NCBI GenBank assembly: GCA_900469615.1
Contig: UBYA01000022.1
Coordinates: 65,679 to 129,678 of the forward strand
From: Hyphomicrobiales bacterium
GTDB lineage: Bacteria; Pseudomonadota; Alphaproteobacteria; Rhizobiales; Rhizobiaceae
Direction of reading: 5' to 3'
Length of the DNA stretch: 64,000 nucleotides
Below the pieces are notes generated by a model. That model did not search any database. It worked only from the letters and a program-made list of their open reading frames with translations, and was not told where the DNA came from. This document shows positions 8,814 through 18,907 of this stretch, in pieces. Each line of letters starts with the position of its first letter. The stretch's first letter is position 1. The position numbers and the translations under genes are program-made.

Positions 8814-9512
8814 ATGACAGCGAACATGCATGCTTTCGCCAATGGTGCCGAACTCGCCGGCAAGCTCGCGGACAAGGTGGCCGAAACCCTTTCGTCCGCC
8901 ATCGCCGCGCGCGGTTCCGCGAGCATCGCGGTCTCCGGCGGCTCGACGCCGAAGGCCTTCTTTCAGGCGCTGTCATCGCGTGCGATCGACTGGGGCAAGG
9001 TAACGATCACCCTGGTCGACGAGCGGTTCGTGCCGGCGGACAATCCGCGCTCGAACCACCTGCTCGTCCAGGAGAACCTGCTGAAGGACAAGGCGGCTGC
9101 CGCCAGGTTCCTTCCGCTCTATCAGGCCGCGGCTTCCGTCGAGGAGGCTGCGGTCATCGCCACGGAAGAGACCAAGGCTGTCGGTCATCCCTTCGATGTC
9201 GCCATCCTCGGCATGGGCAATGACGGCCACACGGCCTCCTTCTTTCCGGGTGGCAGCAATCTCAAGACCGCACTCGATCCGAACACCCCGCGCGGCATCA
9301 TCACGATGGAAGCGGAAGGTGCCGGCGAGCCGCGCCTGACATTCACCTTCTCCAGTCTTCAGGATGCCCGATTGCTGGTGCTCCATATCGAGGGAGAGGG
9401 CAAGAAGGACGTCCTCGCCAAGGCCGAAGCAGCCGGTGAGGAAACCGAGATGCCGATCCGCGCCATGCTGCGCCGGGCCGCTTCTCCGGTCGAGATTTAT
9501 TGGGCTCCGTGA
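8814..9512 (+). CDS. pgl: 6-phosphogluconolactonase
   Basis: Hydrolyses 6-phosphogluconolactone to 6-phosphogluconate in the cytoplasm. The 232-aa protein has the DevB-type motif VSGGSTPKAFF near residue 40 and the later family blocks VDERFVP and LGMGNDGHTASFFPG, which bind the phosphate and lactone. It sits between zwf and edd and supplies the substrate of Edd. The ATG at 8814 follows a short gap after the zwf stop; a later in-frame ATG (MHAFANG) three codons on is possible but less favoured. Confidence 0.96.
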   Translation: MTANMHAFANGAELAGKLADKVAETLSSAIAARGSASIAVSGGSTPKAFFQALSSRAIDWGKVTITLVDERFVPADNPRSNHLLVQENLLKDKAAAARFLPLYQAAASVEEAAVIATEETKAVGHPFDVAILGMGNDGHTASFFPGGSNLKTALDPNTPRGIITMEAEGAGEPRLTFTFSSLQDARLLVLHIEGEGKKDVLAKAEAAGEETEMPIRAMLRRAASPVEIYWAP

Positions 9513-9693
9513 CACGGCCACAAGGCCTCGTCATCGATCCCTGAAAGACACAGCAACATGTGCTGCGCCATGCGCCCCCTGCGGGCGCACCGGCAAAGCA
9601 TTGACATTTTGAACCCGCGCCACGTCCTTGACCAAGGCAGATCGGAGCAGATCTTCCGGGACGTCGCGCAGAACAGACGGAGGCAGATCGACC

Positions 9694-11517
9694 ATGGCCG
9701 CTGACGCCCGCATTTCCGCGATTACCGCACGTATCGTCGAGCGCTCGAAGCCGACGCGCGAGCGCTATCTCGACCGCTTGCGCAATGCCGCAACGAAGGG
9801 AGCACAGCGCTCCGTGCTCGGCTGCGCCAACCTTGCGCATGGCTTCGCCATCTGTTCCCCCTCCGAGAAGGAGGCGCTGGCGGGAGACCGCGTGCCCAAT
9901 CTCGGGATCATCACCTCCTATAACGACATGCTCTCGGCGCATCAGCCCTTCGAGACCTATCCCGCCATCATTCGCGAGGCGGCGGCGCAGGCCGGAGGCA
10001 TCGCCCAGGTGGCCGGCGGCGTTCCGGCCATGTGCGACGGCGTCACGCAGGGCCAGCCGGGCATGGAGCTTTCGCTCTTCTCGCGCGACCTGATCGCCAT
10101 GTCGGCTGCCGTCGGCCTGTCGCACAACATGTTCGACGCCGCGGTCTTCCTCGGCGTCTGCGACAAGATCGTGCCCGGCCTCGTCATCGCCGCCCTCTCC
10201 TTCGGCCATCTGCCCGCCGTCTTCATTCCGGCCGGACCGATGACCTCGGGCCTGCCGAACGACGAAAAGTCGCGCGTGCGCCAGCTCTATGCGGAAGGCA
10301 AGGTCGGCCGCGCCGAGCTACTGGAGGCGGAATCGAAGTCTTACCACGGCCCCGGCACCTGCACTTTCTACGGCACGGCCAACTCGAACCAGATGCTGAT
10401 GGAAATCATGGGCTTCCATATGCCGGGCGCTTCCTTCGTCAATCCCGGCACGCCGCTGCGCGAGGCCCTGACGCGCGAGGCCGCCAAGCGTGCGCTCGCG
10501 ATTACCGCCATGGGCAACGAGTTCACGCCGGCCGGCGAGATGATCGACGAGCGCTCGATCGTCAACGGCGTCGTCGGCCTGCACGCCACGGGCGGCTCGA
10601 CGAACCATACGATGCACCTCGTCGCCATGGCGCGCGCGGCGGGCATCGTGCTTACCTGGCAGGATATTTCCGAGCTTTCCGACATCATTCCGCTGCTGGC
10701 CCGCGTCTATCCGAACGGGCTTGCCGACGTGAACCATTTCCACGCCGCCGGCGGCATGGGCTTCCTCATCAAGGAATTGCTGAAGAAGGGACTGCTGCAC
10801 GACGACGTGCGCACGGTTTACGGCCAGGGTCTCGGCGGCTATACCGTCGACGTCAAGCTCGGCGCAGACGGCAATGTCGCGCGCGAGCCGGCCCCGGACA
10901 AGAGCCACGATCCGAAGGTGCTGGCAAGCATCGAGACGCCCTTTCAGGGCAATGGCGGCCTGAAGATGCTGCGCGGCAATATCGGCAAGGCGGTCATCAA
11001 GATTTCCGCCGTCAAGCCGGAGCGCCATATCGTCGAGGCGCCGGCCGTGATCTTCCACGATCAGCTCGAAATGCAGCAGGCCTTCAAGGACGGCAAGCTG
11101 AACCGCGATTTCGTCGCCGTCGTCCGCTTCCAGGGACCGAAAGCCAACGGCATGCCGGAACTGCACAAGCTGACGCCGGCGCTCGGCGTGCTGCAGGATC
11201 GCGGCTTCCGCGTGGCGCTTCTGACCGACGGGCGCATGTCCGGCGCGTCGGGCAAGGTTCCCGCCGCCATCCATGTGACGCCGGAAGCCGTCGACGGCGG
11301 CCCGATCGCCCGCATCAGGGAGGGCGACATCATCCGCATCGACGCGATCGCCGGAACGCTGGAAGTGCTGGTCGATGCCGCCGACATGGCCGAGCGCGAG
11401 CCTGTCGTCGCGGATCTGTCGGAAAACGAATTCGGCATGGGCCGCGAACTCTTCGCTCCCTTCCGTCATGCCGCGGGACCGGCGGATCAGGGTGCGAGCG
11501 TGCTGTTCCACCACTAA
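9694..11517 (+). CDS. edd: Phosphogluconate dehydratase
   Basis: Dehydrates 6-phosphogluconate to 2-keto-3-deoxy-6-phosphogluconate, the committed Entner-Doudoroff step. The 607-aa protein is of the IlvD/Edd family, with iron-sulfur cluster candidates in VPAMCDGVTQGQPG and FLGVCDKIVPG and the family blocks GPGTCTFYGTANSN and DGRMSGASGKVPAA. The start at 9694 (MAADARISAIT) follows GGAGG about 11 bases upstream; a longer frame from 9628 is unlikely. About 181 bases separate it from pgl, a wider gap than within zwf-pgl. Transcription ends at the strong hairpin at 11532-11575. Confidence 0.97.
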   Translation: MAADARISAITARIVERSKPTRERYLDRLRNAATKGAQRSVLGCANLAHGFAICSPSEKEALAGDRVPNLGIITSYNDMLSAHQPFETYPAIIREAAAQAGGIAQVAGGVPAMCDGVTQGQPGMELSLFSRDLIAMSAAVGLSHNMFDAAVFLGVCDKIVPGLVIAALSFGHLPAVFIPAGPMTSGLPNDEKSRVRQLYAEGKVGRAELLEAESKSYHGPGTCTFYGTANSNQMLMEIMGFHMPGASFVNPGTPLREALTREAAKRALAITAMGNEFTPAGEMIDERSIVNGVVGLHATGGSTNHTMHLVAMARAAGIVLTWQDISELSDIIPLLARVYPNGLADVNHFHAAGGMGFLIKELLKKGLLHDDVRTVYGQGLGGYTVDVKLGADGNVAREPAPDKSHDPKVLASIETPFQGNGGLKMLRGNIGKAVIKISAVKPERHIVEAPAVIFHDQLEMQQAFKDGKLNRDFVAVVRFQGPKANGMPELHKLTPALGVLQDRGFRVALLTDGRMSGASGKVPAAIHVTPEAVDGGPIARIREGDIIRIDAIAGTLEVLVDAADMAEREPVVADLSENEFGMGRELFAPFRHAAGPADQGASVLFHH

Positions 11518-11531
11518 GGCAAATCAGGACA

Positions 11532-11575
11532 AACAGAAAGGCCCGCGCGGTTTCAATCGCGCGGGCCTTTCTGTT
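11532..11575. terminator. Strong bidirectional terminator between edd and the PilZ-like gene
   Basis: A perfect 18-bp stem, aacagaaaggcccgcgcg at 11532-11549 pairing with 11558-11575, with an 8-base loop. The A-rich left and T-rich right flanks make it work in both directions between two convergent genes. Confidence 0.93.
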
Positions 11576-11583
11576 TCGGCTGC

Positions 11584-11997
11584 TCAGGCGCGGATGTCGA
11601 GCACGCGGTTGCGATGGGCCGGATGGGTGCTATAGACGAAGATCTTGTTCATTTCCTTCTCCGTGAGGAGACGCAGGAAACGGACTTCCACCGTATTGTT
11701 GGGGAACACCTTCATGAGCACGCAGCCGACCTTGCTGATGCGTGCATCCGGAATATCCAGATAGAATTGCTTCGGCAGATTGTACTGCGTAAGGATCGCC
11801 AGAATGGCGCTGCTCTGCGAGATGCGGATAATATCGCAGCGGCGGGACGCAAGGTTCATCACGCCCTTTTCGGTATATTCGAGGCGCGCCGCGTTCATCG
11901 TGTCTTCCATGCGGAACCGCACTTCGCGGTCATACATGAAGGATTCTTCTTTATTGAGGAAGTGCTGACCTGTACTAGCTCTGCCGAAAGCAGCCAT
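11584..11997 (-). CDS. Degenerate PilZ-like domain protein, 137 aa
   Basis: A small soluble protein whose middle (about residues 44-115) follows the PilZ barrel pattern: GVMNLASRRCDIIRISQSSA, then LPKQFYLDI, then KVGCVLMKVF and VEVRFL. In c-di-GMP-binding PilZ domains an RxxxR arm and D/NxSxxG are expected. Here the second motif reads RISQSSA, so both the Asp/Asn and the Gly are replaced and nucleotide binding is doubtful. Similar small PilZ-like proteins are frequent in rhizobia, some linked to motility. The start ATG at 11997 follows AGGGG nine bases upstream. It ends at the shared terminator with edd. Confidence 0.7.
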   Translation of the reverse strand: MAAFGRASTGQHFLNKEESFMYDREVRFRMEDTMNAARLEYTEKGVMNLASRRCDIIRISQSSAILAILTQYNLPKQFYLDIPDARISKVGCVLMKVFPNNTVEVRFLRLLTEKEMNKIFVYSTHPAHRNRVLDIRA

Positions 11998-12061
11998 CTT
12001 GGTAAACCCCTGGGGTATATTACGAAGGCAAGACTATCAGCGGGTCTTTAACAGAAGGTTC

Positions 12062-12119
12062 GAGCGCGCCGGCCCAAGATAATTTTTGTTCGGCATTCTT
12101 GCTTGAGCCGGCGGCGCTC
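12062..12119. repeat. Long imperfect inverted repeat between the agl operon and the PilZ-like gene
   Basis: GAGCGCGCCGGCCCAAG (12062-12078) pairs with CTTGAGCCGGCGGCGCTC (12102-12119) apart from one bulge and one mismatch; the 23-base loop is AT-rich. It lies just after the aglK stop. No T run follows on the minus strand, so it may be a mRNA-stabilising 3' hairpin or a factor-assisted terminator. Confidence 0.6.
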
Positions 12120-12137
12120 TTCAGCGGTATTCCAATA

Positions 12138-13226
<1,089 letters not shown>

Positions 13227-13247
13227 TATGCTCCCTCCTCCAAAGGT

Positions 13248-14900
13248 TCAGGCAAGACGCGCGAAATAGGCGCCCCAGGCCGGAATATCAATCTTGTTGC
13301 CGTAGTTGTTGCTGGTAAAGCCGTGTCCCGTCAATGCCTGCCAGTTGCCATCAGGCAAGGTTGCCAGCGTTTCCACCGGGCTCATGTTGAAGACGCAGAG
13401 AATTGTCTCGCCGGCATAGGTGCGGGTGAATATCAGCACATCGCCCTGCGGCTCCGAAAAATCGATCCCGCCCTTGGCGAAGGCCGGATGAAGCTTGCGG
13501 AAGGCAAGGAAGCGGCGGTACTGCTCCAGCACCGAATTCTCGTCGCCCTGCTGGACGCTGACGGCGCGCAGGATGTGCTCGACGGGAACCGGTAGCCAGG
13601 GCTTGACGGTCGAAAAGCCGCCCTGCGCCACCTGACTGTCCCAGACCATCGGCGTGCGGCAACCGTCGCGGCCCTTGAACTCCGGCCAGAACTGGATGCC
13701 GTAGGGATCCTGCAGGTCCTGGTAGGCAAGGTCGGCTTCCGTCAGCGCCAGTTCCTCGCCCTGATACAGGCAGACGGAACCGCGCAAGGTCAGCAGCAGC
13801 GCCGCATAGAGCTTGGCGAAGGCATCGCGGTCTGCGACCAGGTTGCCCCAGCGGCTGACATGGCGCACGACGTCGTGATTGGAAAACGCCCAGCAGGCCC
13901 AGCCCTCGGGGGCCGCGGCAGCGAAATCCTTCATGACCTCCTCGACCCGATCCGGCGACAAGGCATCCGGCGCCAGAAACTCGAAGGCATAGCACATGTG
14001 CATCTTGTCGCCGCCGGAGGTGTATTCGCCGACGATTTCGAGGCCGCGCTGGCTGTCGCCGACTTCGCCGACGGCGGCGATGGCCGGATATTCGTCGAGC
14101 ACGGCGCGGAAGCGCTTCAGGAATTCCAGGTTTTCCGGGCGGTTCTTGTCGTAGATATGCTCCTGGAAGTTATAGGGATTGACCGCCGGCGCGGTGGAAG
14201 CGTTGCGGCGCGCAGGCTCCAGCGCCGGGTTGTCGCGCAGTTCCTTGTCGTGGAAATAGAAGTTGATGGTATCGAGGCGGAAGCCGTCGACGCCGCGATC
14301 GAGCCAGAAGCGCACGACATCGAGCAACCGGTCCTGCACTTCCGGATTGTGCAGGTTTAGATCCGGCTGCGAGGTCAGGAAGTTGTGCATGTAATATTGC
14401 ATGCGGGTCGGATCCCAGGCCCAGGCCGAGCCGCCGAAGATCGACAGCCAGTTGTTGGGCGGCGTGCCGTCCGGCCGGGCATCGGCCCAGACATACCAGT
14501 CGGCCTTGGGATTGTTCTTGCTGGAGCGGCTCTCGACGAACCAGGGGTGACGATCCGAGCTGTGCGACAGCACCAGATCGATCATCACCTTGATGCCGAG
14601 GCGATGGGCTTCCGTCATCATCGCATCGAAATCGGCCAGCGTGCCGAAGATCGGATCGACGTCCTCGTAATTGGAGACGTCGTAGCCGAAATCGCGCATC
14701 GGCGAGGTGAAGAAGGGCGAAATCCAGATGGCATCGACGCCAAGTGCCGCGACATGCGGAAGGCGGACGGCGATACCCTTGAGATCGCCGATGCCGTCGC
14801 CGTTGGAGTCCTGATAGGAGCGCGGATAGATCTGATAGATCACGGCGCCGCGCCACCAGTCCTTGTCAACCGCGGAAGTTGCTTGAGGAGCAATGCTCAT
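13248..14900 (-). CDS. aglA: Alpha-glucosidase, GH13
   Basis: A cytoplasmic 550-aa glycoside hydrolase family 13 enzyme that splits imported sucrose, maltose, trehalose or similar sugars. Its N-terminus reads WWRGAVIYQIYPRSYQD, the start of the barrel. The catalytic Asp is in DGFRLDTIN near residue 205, the acid/base Glu in AVGEVGD near 275, and the transition-state Asp in FSNHDVVR near 338. There is no signal peptide, which fits action after uptake. It lies between the permease aglG and the ATPase aglK. Substrate range is inferred from the operon. Confidence 0.95.
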   Translation of the reverse strand: MSIAPQATSAVDKDWWRGAVIYQIYPRSYQDSNGDGIGDLKGIAVRLPHVAALGVDAIWISPFFTSPMRDFGYDVSNYEDVDPIFGTLADFDAMMTEAHRLGIKVMIDLVLSHSSDRHPWFVESRSSKNNPKADWYVWADARPDGTPPNNWLSIFGGSAWAWDPTRMQYYMHNFLTSQPDLNLHNPEVQDRLLDVVRFWLDRGVDGFRLDTINFYFHDKELRDNPALEPARRNASTAPAVNPYNFQEHIYDKNRPENLEFLKRFRAVLDEYPAIAAVGEVGDSQRGLEIVGEYTSGGDKMHMCYAFEFLAPDALSPDRVEEVMKDFAAAAPEGWACWAFSNHDVVRHVSRWGNLVADRDAFAKLYAALLLTLRGSVCLYQGEELALTEADLAYQDLQDPYGIQFWPEFKGRDGCRTPMVWDSQVAQGGFSTVKPWLPVPVEHILRAVSVQQGDENSVLEQYRRFLAFRKLHPAFAKGGIDFSEPQGDVLIFTRTYAGETILCVFNMSPVETLATLPDGNWQALTGHGFTSNNYGNKIDIPAWGAYFARLA

Positions 14901-14936
14901 GCTGAATGGGTCCTGTCTGAATGGAATAAACTTGGA

Positions 14937-16091
14937 TCAGCCCCCCTTCACCGATCCGGCGAGCAGACCGCGCACGAGATAGCGCTGCAGACCGAAGAAG
15001 ACGAAGAGCGGAATAAGGATGGTGACGAAGGCCGATGCCGTCAGGATCTCCCAGTTGCCGCCGCGCGAGCCGAGCAGCGCGTTCAGGGCGGCCGTCAGGA
15101 CCAGATGATCCTTGTCGGTGCCGAGGAACACCATCGCGATCAGGAGGTCGTTCCATACCCAGAGGAACTGGAAGATCGCGAAGGAGGCCAGCGCCGGGAA
15201 GGACAGCGGCAGGATGATCTTGACGAAGATATCGAAATCGCTGGCGCCGTCGACGCGGGCGGATTCGATGATCTCCTTGGGCAGGCCGGCAATGTAGTTG
15301 CGCAGCAGATAGATGGCGAGCGGCAGGCCGAAGGCCGTATGCGCCATCCAGATGCCCGGATAGGTCTTCGACGGTACGCCGAAAACCTGGCCGATATCGT
15401 TGTAGATACGCAGAAGCGGGATCAGCGACATCTGCAGCGGCACGACGATGAGGCCGACGACGAGCGCGATCAGGATCGCGCGGCCGGGGAACTCCATCCA
15501 GGCGAGCGCATAGGCGGCAAAGGCGGCGATCAGGATCGGAATGACGGTCGCCGGGATCGTCACCGTCAGCGAATTGATGAAGGACTGGCCGATGCCCTCG
15601 CCGCCCAGTACGCTGCGATAATTGTCGAGCGTGAATTGCGGCGGCGTGGCGACGGTGAGGTAGACGCGCCTGGCGCGCGCATCGGCCTCGAAGGCGCCGT
15701 TCTTCTGATAGCGATAGCTGCCGTCGGCATTGACGGTGAGGGTCTCGCCGTTTTCCAGTTCGGCGGGCGAGCCCGCCTTGTAGGCAGCCGGCTCCTGCAC
15801 GCGCAGGCCGAAGGACTGGATCTTGCCGCCGCCCTCGATGGCGAGCGTACCTGCAATCACGAAATTCGCGCCGTCAGGCTTCGCCTTGTCCGGACCGTCG
15901 AGACGGGCGGCCGTCGTGCGGGAGGAACCGGCAAAGGCCGTCCACCAGCCGGAGGCGACGATCTGGTCCTTGTCGCGGAGCGCGGTAACGAAGATGCCGA
16001 GCGTCGGCAACAGCCAGAGAAGAACGATAAGGAGCACCGCGGCATGAACGAAGATGCGGGCGGGACCGATGCGACCGAGATTTCCAATCAT
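14937..16091 (-). CDS. aglG: Alpha-glucoside ABC transporter permease
   Basis: A 384-aa inner-membrane permease with an unusually large periplasmic loop after the first helix (about residues 35-165), then five helices. The EAA loop that contacts the ATPase reads LPKEIIESARVDGASDFDIF, near residue 285. This loop and length match the AglG/GanQ type. The start at 16091 (MIGNLGRIGPAR) is one base after the aglF stop and follows AAGGGG, indicating translational coupling; an upstream in-frame start at 16121 would overlap aglF. Confidence 0.93.
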   Translation of the reverse strand: MIGNLGRIGPARIFVHAAVLLIVLLWLLPTLGIFVTALRDKDQIVASGWWTAFAGSSRTTAARLDGPDKAKPDGANFVIAGTLAIEGGGKIQSFGLRVQEPAAYKAGSPAELENGETLTVNADGSYRYQKNGAFEADARARRVYLTVATPPQFTLDNYRSVLGGEGIGQSFINSLTVTIPATVIPILIAAFAAYALAWMEFPGRAILIALVVGLIVVPLQMSLIPLLRIYNDIGQVFGVPSKTYPGIWMAHTAFGLPLAIYLLRNYIAGLPKEIIESARVDGASDFDIFVKIILPLSFPALASFAIFQFLWVWNDLLIAMVFLGTDKDHLVLTAALNALLGSRGGNWEILTASAFVTILIPLFVFFGLQRYLVRGLLAGSVKGG

Positions 16092-16092
16092 G

Positions 16093-17109
16093 TCAGCGCC
16101 CCTTCGTTTCTGCGTTTGCACGGCGGATGTTCCAGATCATGATCGGCGTGACCGCGATCATGATGACGAGCGCGATGACGGCGCTTCGGCCGCTATCGCC
16201 GCCGCCCCGGAACATCCAGTTGAACATCAGATTGGCGAGCACCATCGTGTTCCACTGGCCGTTGGTCATCGTAAGAACGATGTCGAACACCTTGAGGACG
16301 AGAATGGTGATGGTGGTCCAGACCGTGGCGATCGTGCCCCAGACCTGCGGCACCATGATCTTCCAGAAGATCTGCCAGCCATTGGCGCCGTCGATGACGG
16401 CCGCTTCGATGGTTTCTTCCGGAATGCCGCGCAAGGCGGCGGAAAGGATGACCATGGCAAAGCCGGTCTGGATCCAGATCAGCATGACCATGAGGAAGAA
16501 ATTGTTCCAGAAGGGAATGGTGATCCAGACTTCCGGCGTGCCGCCGAACAGCTGGACGATCGCGTTCAGAAGGCCGATCTGCGCGTCGGTGCCGCCGCGA
16601 TATTCATAGATGAACTTCCAGATGACCGAGGCGCCGACAAAGGAGATGGCCATCGGCATGAAGATGACGGCCTTGGCGATATTGCCCCACCAGATGCGGT
16701 CGGTCATGACGGCGATGACGAGGCCGAAGAAGGTGCAGGCGGCGGGTACGACGGCGAGCCAGAGGATGTTGTTGAAGATCGACTGGCGGAACTCGGTGTC
16801 GTTGACGGCCCAGAGATAGTTGGCGCCGCCGACGAATTTGCTGCCATCCGGCCCGTAAAAGGACAGGATGAAAGTCGCCACGACGGGATAGACGAGATAA
16901 ACGACGAGCAGGATCAGCGCCGGCCCCAGGAACAGCCAAGGGCGGATGAGGCCGCGGCGGCGAAGGTTGACGGCGGCCCGATGGACGTCATCCCCCTCAC
17001 GAGCCGGGAAAATCAAGTCCAGCAATTTGTTGGAGAACCAGAAATAGGCGGCGCAAACGGCAACGCCGAATATCATGGCGCCAATCGCCGATACGATCTG
17101 CGAAAACAT
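16093..17109 (-). CDS. aglF: Alpha-glucoside ABC transporter permease
   Basis: A 338-aa inner-membrane permease of the MalF class with about eight hydrophobic segments; the first is FGVAVCAAYFWF and the second LFLGPALILLVVYLVYPVV. The ATPase-contact EAA loop is IPEETIEAAVIDGANGWQIF near residue 225. It pairs with AglG to form the channel. It stands between the binding-protein gene (124 bases upstream) and aglG (one base downstream). Confidence 0.94.
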   Translation of the reverse strand: MFSQIVSAIGAMIFGVAVCAAYFWFSNKLLDLIFPAREGDDVHRAAVNLRRRGLIRPWLFLGPALILLVVYLVYPVVATFILSFYGPDGSKFVGGANYLWAVNDTEFRQSIFNNILWLAVVPAACTFFGLVIAVMTDRIWWGNIAKAVIFMPMAISFVGASVIWKFIYEYRGGTDAQIGLLNAIVQLFGGTPEVWITIPFWNNFFLMVMLIWIQTGFAMVILSAALRGIPEETIEAAVIDGANGWQIFWKIMVPQVWGTIATVWTTITILVLKVFDIVLTMTNGQWNTMVLANLMFNWMFRGGGDSGRSAVIALVIMIAVTPIMIWNIRRANAETKGR

Positions 17110-17233
17110 TCATCCCTCCCCGAATTTGCCTCGATGAGGCCACCCGTCCGACATCGGCCGCGCACGGAGGCGCACCGTTGAATGCTGCATGGCGCCGCCG
17201 GCTTTCAACCGGCGGCGCCTGGGCTACGATGTC

Positions 17234-18595
17234 TTACTTGATGGCGTCCCAGGACTTCTGGATCCCGTCGGCAACATCCTGTGCGGACTTGCCGCCGACG
17301 AAATCCACCATGCCGGTCCAGAACGAGCCTGCACCGATCTTGCCGGGCATCAGGTCGGAACCGTCGAAGCGGAAGGTCGTCGCCGTGGTCAGGATTTCGC
17401 CTTCCTTGCGGAGGGTGTCGTTGGCATAGGCGGCGGTGTTGACGCCCTTGTACGGGGTCAGGAAGCCGGACTGAGCCATCCAGATTTCCTGGGCGATCGG
17501 CGTCTGCAGGAACTGGATAAAGGCGCGGGCGGCCTTCGAATCCTTGGTGATGGCCGCCAGCGTGCCGGCACCTTCGACGGGCTTGCCGAGTTCGGGATGC
17601 GAGGCATAGGGCGGGAAGTAGAAGAAGTCCGCATCCTGGCCGAGCTTGGTGCCTTCTGGGAAGAAGGACGGAATGAAGGATGCCTGCTTGTGCAGGTAGC
17701 ACTTCGGCGGAACCGTGAAGAGACCCTTCGGGCTGTCGCGGAAGTCCGTCGAGGCTACCGCCGCGACGCCACCGGCGACATATTTCGGGTTCTTCGCAAA
17801 CTTGCCGAATTCCTCGATGGCGGCGACGACCTTCGGGTCGTTGAACTTCAGCGAGTTGTCGACCCAGTGATCATAGTCCTGCGGCGTATTCAGGCGCAGC
17901 ATCAGGTCTTCCACCCAGTCGGTGGCCGGCCAGCCGGTGGCACCGCCCGAACCGAGGCCGATGCACCAGGGCGTGCCGCCGTCCTTGACGATCTGGTCCG
18001 AAAGCTTGATCAGATCCTCCATTGTGGTCGGAACCTTGTAGCCGGCCTCCTCGAAGTTTTCCGGAACATACCAGACCAGCGACTTCAGGTCGGCCTTGTA
18101 GGGGAAGGCATAAAAGGCATCCTTGCCGTCCTTGCCCTTGTAGGTGCCGTAACCGACCCAGCTGTCGCCCGCGCCGTAGTTCGTCTTGATCCAGCCCGCC
18201 AGATCGTCGCCGAGCGGCGTCAGGTAGCCCTTGCTGGCGAGGTTGGCCAACAGGCCCGGCTGCGGCAGGATGGCGACATTCGGCGGCGAACCGGCCTGCG
18301 TGTCGATGACGATCTGCTGCTCGTAGTTTTCCGAGGACGAATATTTGGCGTTCACGCCGGTCGCCTCGGTGAAGTAGTTCAGGACGCTGGTAAAGAGCGC
18401 CTCGTCCTCGCCGCGCCAGGGGCCGAAGATCGTCAGCGTCTCGCCCTTCAGGTCGGCATGCGCAGCCTTGAAGTCGTCGTAGCTCTTCCAGTTGAATTTG
18501 GAGTCCTGGCCAGGCTGAAACTTCAGATCGGCCGCCATCGCCGTACCGGCCGCCAGTGCGGCGGCAGCGACGGTCATCAGAAACATCTTTTTCAT
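17234..18595 (-). CDS. aglE: Alpha-glucoside ABC transporter periplasmic binding protein
   Basis: A 453-aa extracellular solute-binding protein, family 1. The signal peptide MKKMFLMTVAAAALAAGTAMA precedes a mature start at about ADLKF. Its later body contains the family pattern with DWVEDLMLRL and the pocket-side WMAQSGFLTPYKG. It delivers alpha-glucosides to AglFG. The ATG at 18595 follows GGGAGGAC with about nine bases' spacing; the longer frame from 18637 lacks a ribosome site. It is first in the operon and divergent from aglR; the operator at 18664-18675 lies just upstream. Confidence 0.95.
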   Translation of the reverse strand: MKKMFLMTVAAAALAAGTAMAADLKFQPGQDSKFNWKSYDDFKAAHADLKGETLTIFGPWRGEDEALFTSVLNYFTEATGVNAKYSSSENYEQQIVIDTQAGSPPNVAILPQPGLLANLASKGYLTPLGDDLAGWIKTNYGAGDSWVGYGTYKGKDGKDAFYAFPYKADLKSLVWYVPENFEEAGYKVPTTMEDLIKLSDQIVKDGGTPWCIGLGSGGATGWPATDWVEDLMLRLNTPQDYDHWVDNSLKFNDPKVVAAIEEFGKFAKNPKYVAGGVAAVASTDFRDSPKGLFTVPPKCYLHKQASFIPSFFPEGTKLGQDADFFYFPPYASHPELGKPVEGAGTLAAITKDSKAARAFIQFLQTPIAQEIWMAQSGFLTPYKGVNTAAYANDTLRKEGEILTTATTFRFDGSDLMPGKIGAGSFWTGMVDFVGGKSAQDVADGIQKSWDAIK

Positions 18596-18663
18596 GCGGT
18601 TGTCCTCCCAAATAACAAGACCCATGAGCCCAAACACAATTTTGTGCTGTGCGCTCCATTCCT

Positions 18664-18675
18664 CAAAGCGCTTTG
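18664..18675. promoter_or_regulatory. Candidate AglR operator in front of aglE
   Basis: CAAAGCGCTTTG is a perfect 12-bp palindrome of the type bound by LacI-family repressors (central CG). On the aglE strand it lies about 20 bases after a likely -10, so a bound repressor would block initiation or clearance. The same core recurs in front of aglR. Confidence 0.7.
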
Positions 18676-18684
18676 GCTACTTCT

Positions 18685-18713
18685 GTCATCCATTGAGAGC
18701 AGGATAAAGTCAA
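18685..18713 (-). promoter_or_regulatory. Probable aglE promoter
   Basis: On the minus strand TTGACT (18713-18708) is followed after 17 bases by GATGAC (18690-18685). The -35 is good and the -10 weak, as expected for a controlled promoter. The operator palindrome lies just downstream. Confidence 0.4.
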
Positions 18714-18796
18714 GCGATTTTCAGTTTTCCCCTCATAATGGCGCGCTGTTTGCGGCGTTGCAGCGTAAAATAGGAACGAATATTTCACTAATCGTC

Positions 18797-18826
18797 TTGT
18801 CTCGCATGTGCCTCTTGCTACATAAT
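18797..18826 (+). promoter_or_regulatory. Probable aglR promoter
   Basis: TTGTCT (18797-18802), an 18-base spacer and CATAAT (18821-18826) form a sigma-70-like promoter pointing at aglR. The second operator starts two bases later, which suggests autorepression. Confidence 0.5.
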
Positions 18827-18827
18827 T

Positions 18828-18839
18828 AAAAGCGCTTTG
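18828..18839. promoter_or_regulatory. Candidate AglR operator in front of aglR
   Basis: AAAAGCGCTTTG carries the same AAAGCGCTTT core as the site at 18664. It overlaps the expected transcription start of aglR. Confidence 0.65.
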
Positions 18840-18907
18840 AAAGCCGGAGGCTCTTCGGGAGGCAGTCTCGGTTCTTGGCGGCAGGCAGTTGGAGGAGCCG
18901 AAATACC

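Noticed and set aside
7278..8831. Long minus-strand open frame opposite zwf
   Set aside because: zwf carries all family motifs on the plus strand; the antisense frame has no recognisable protein.
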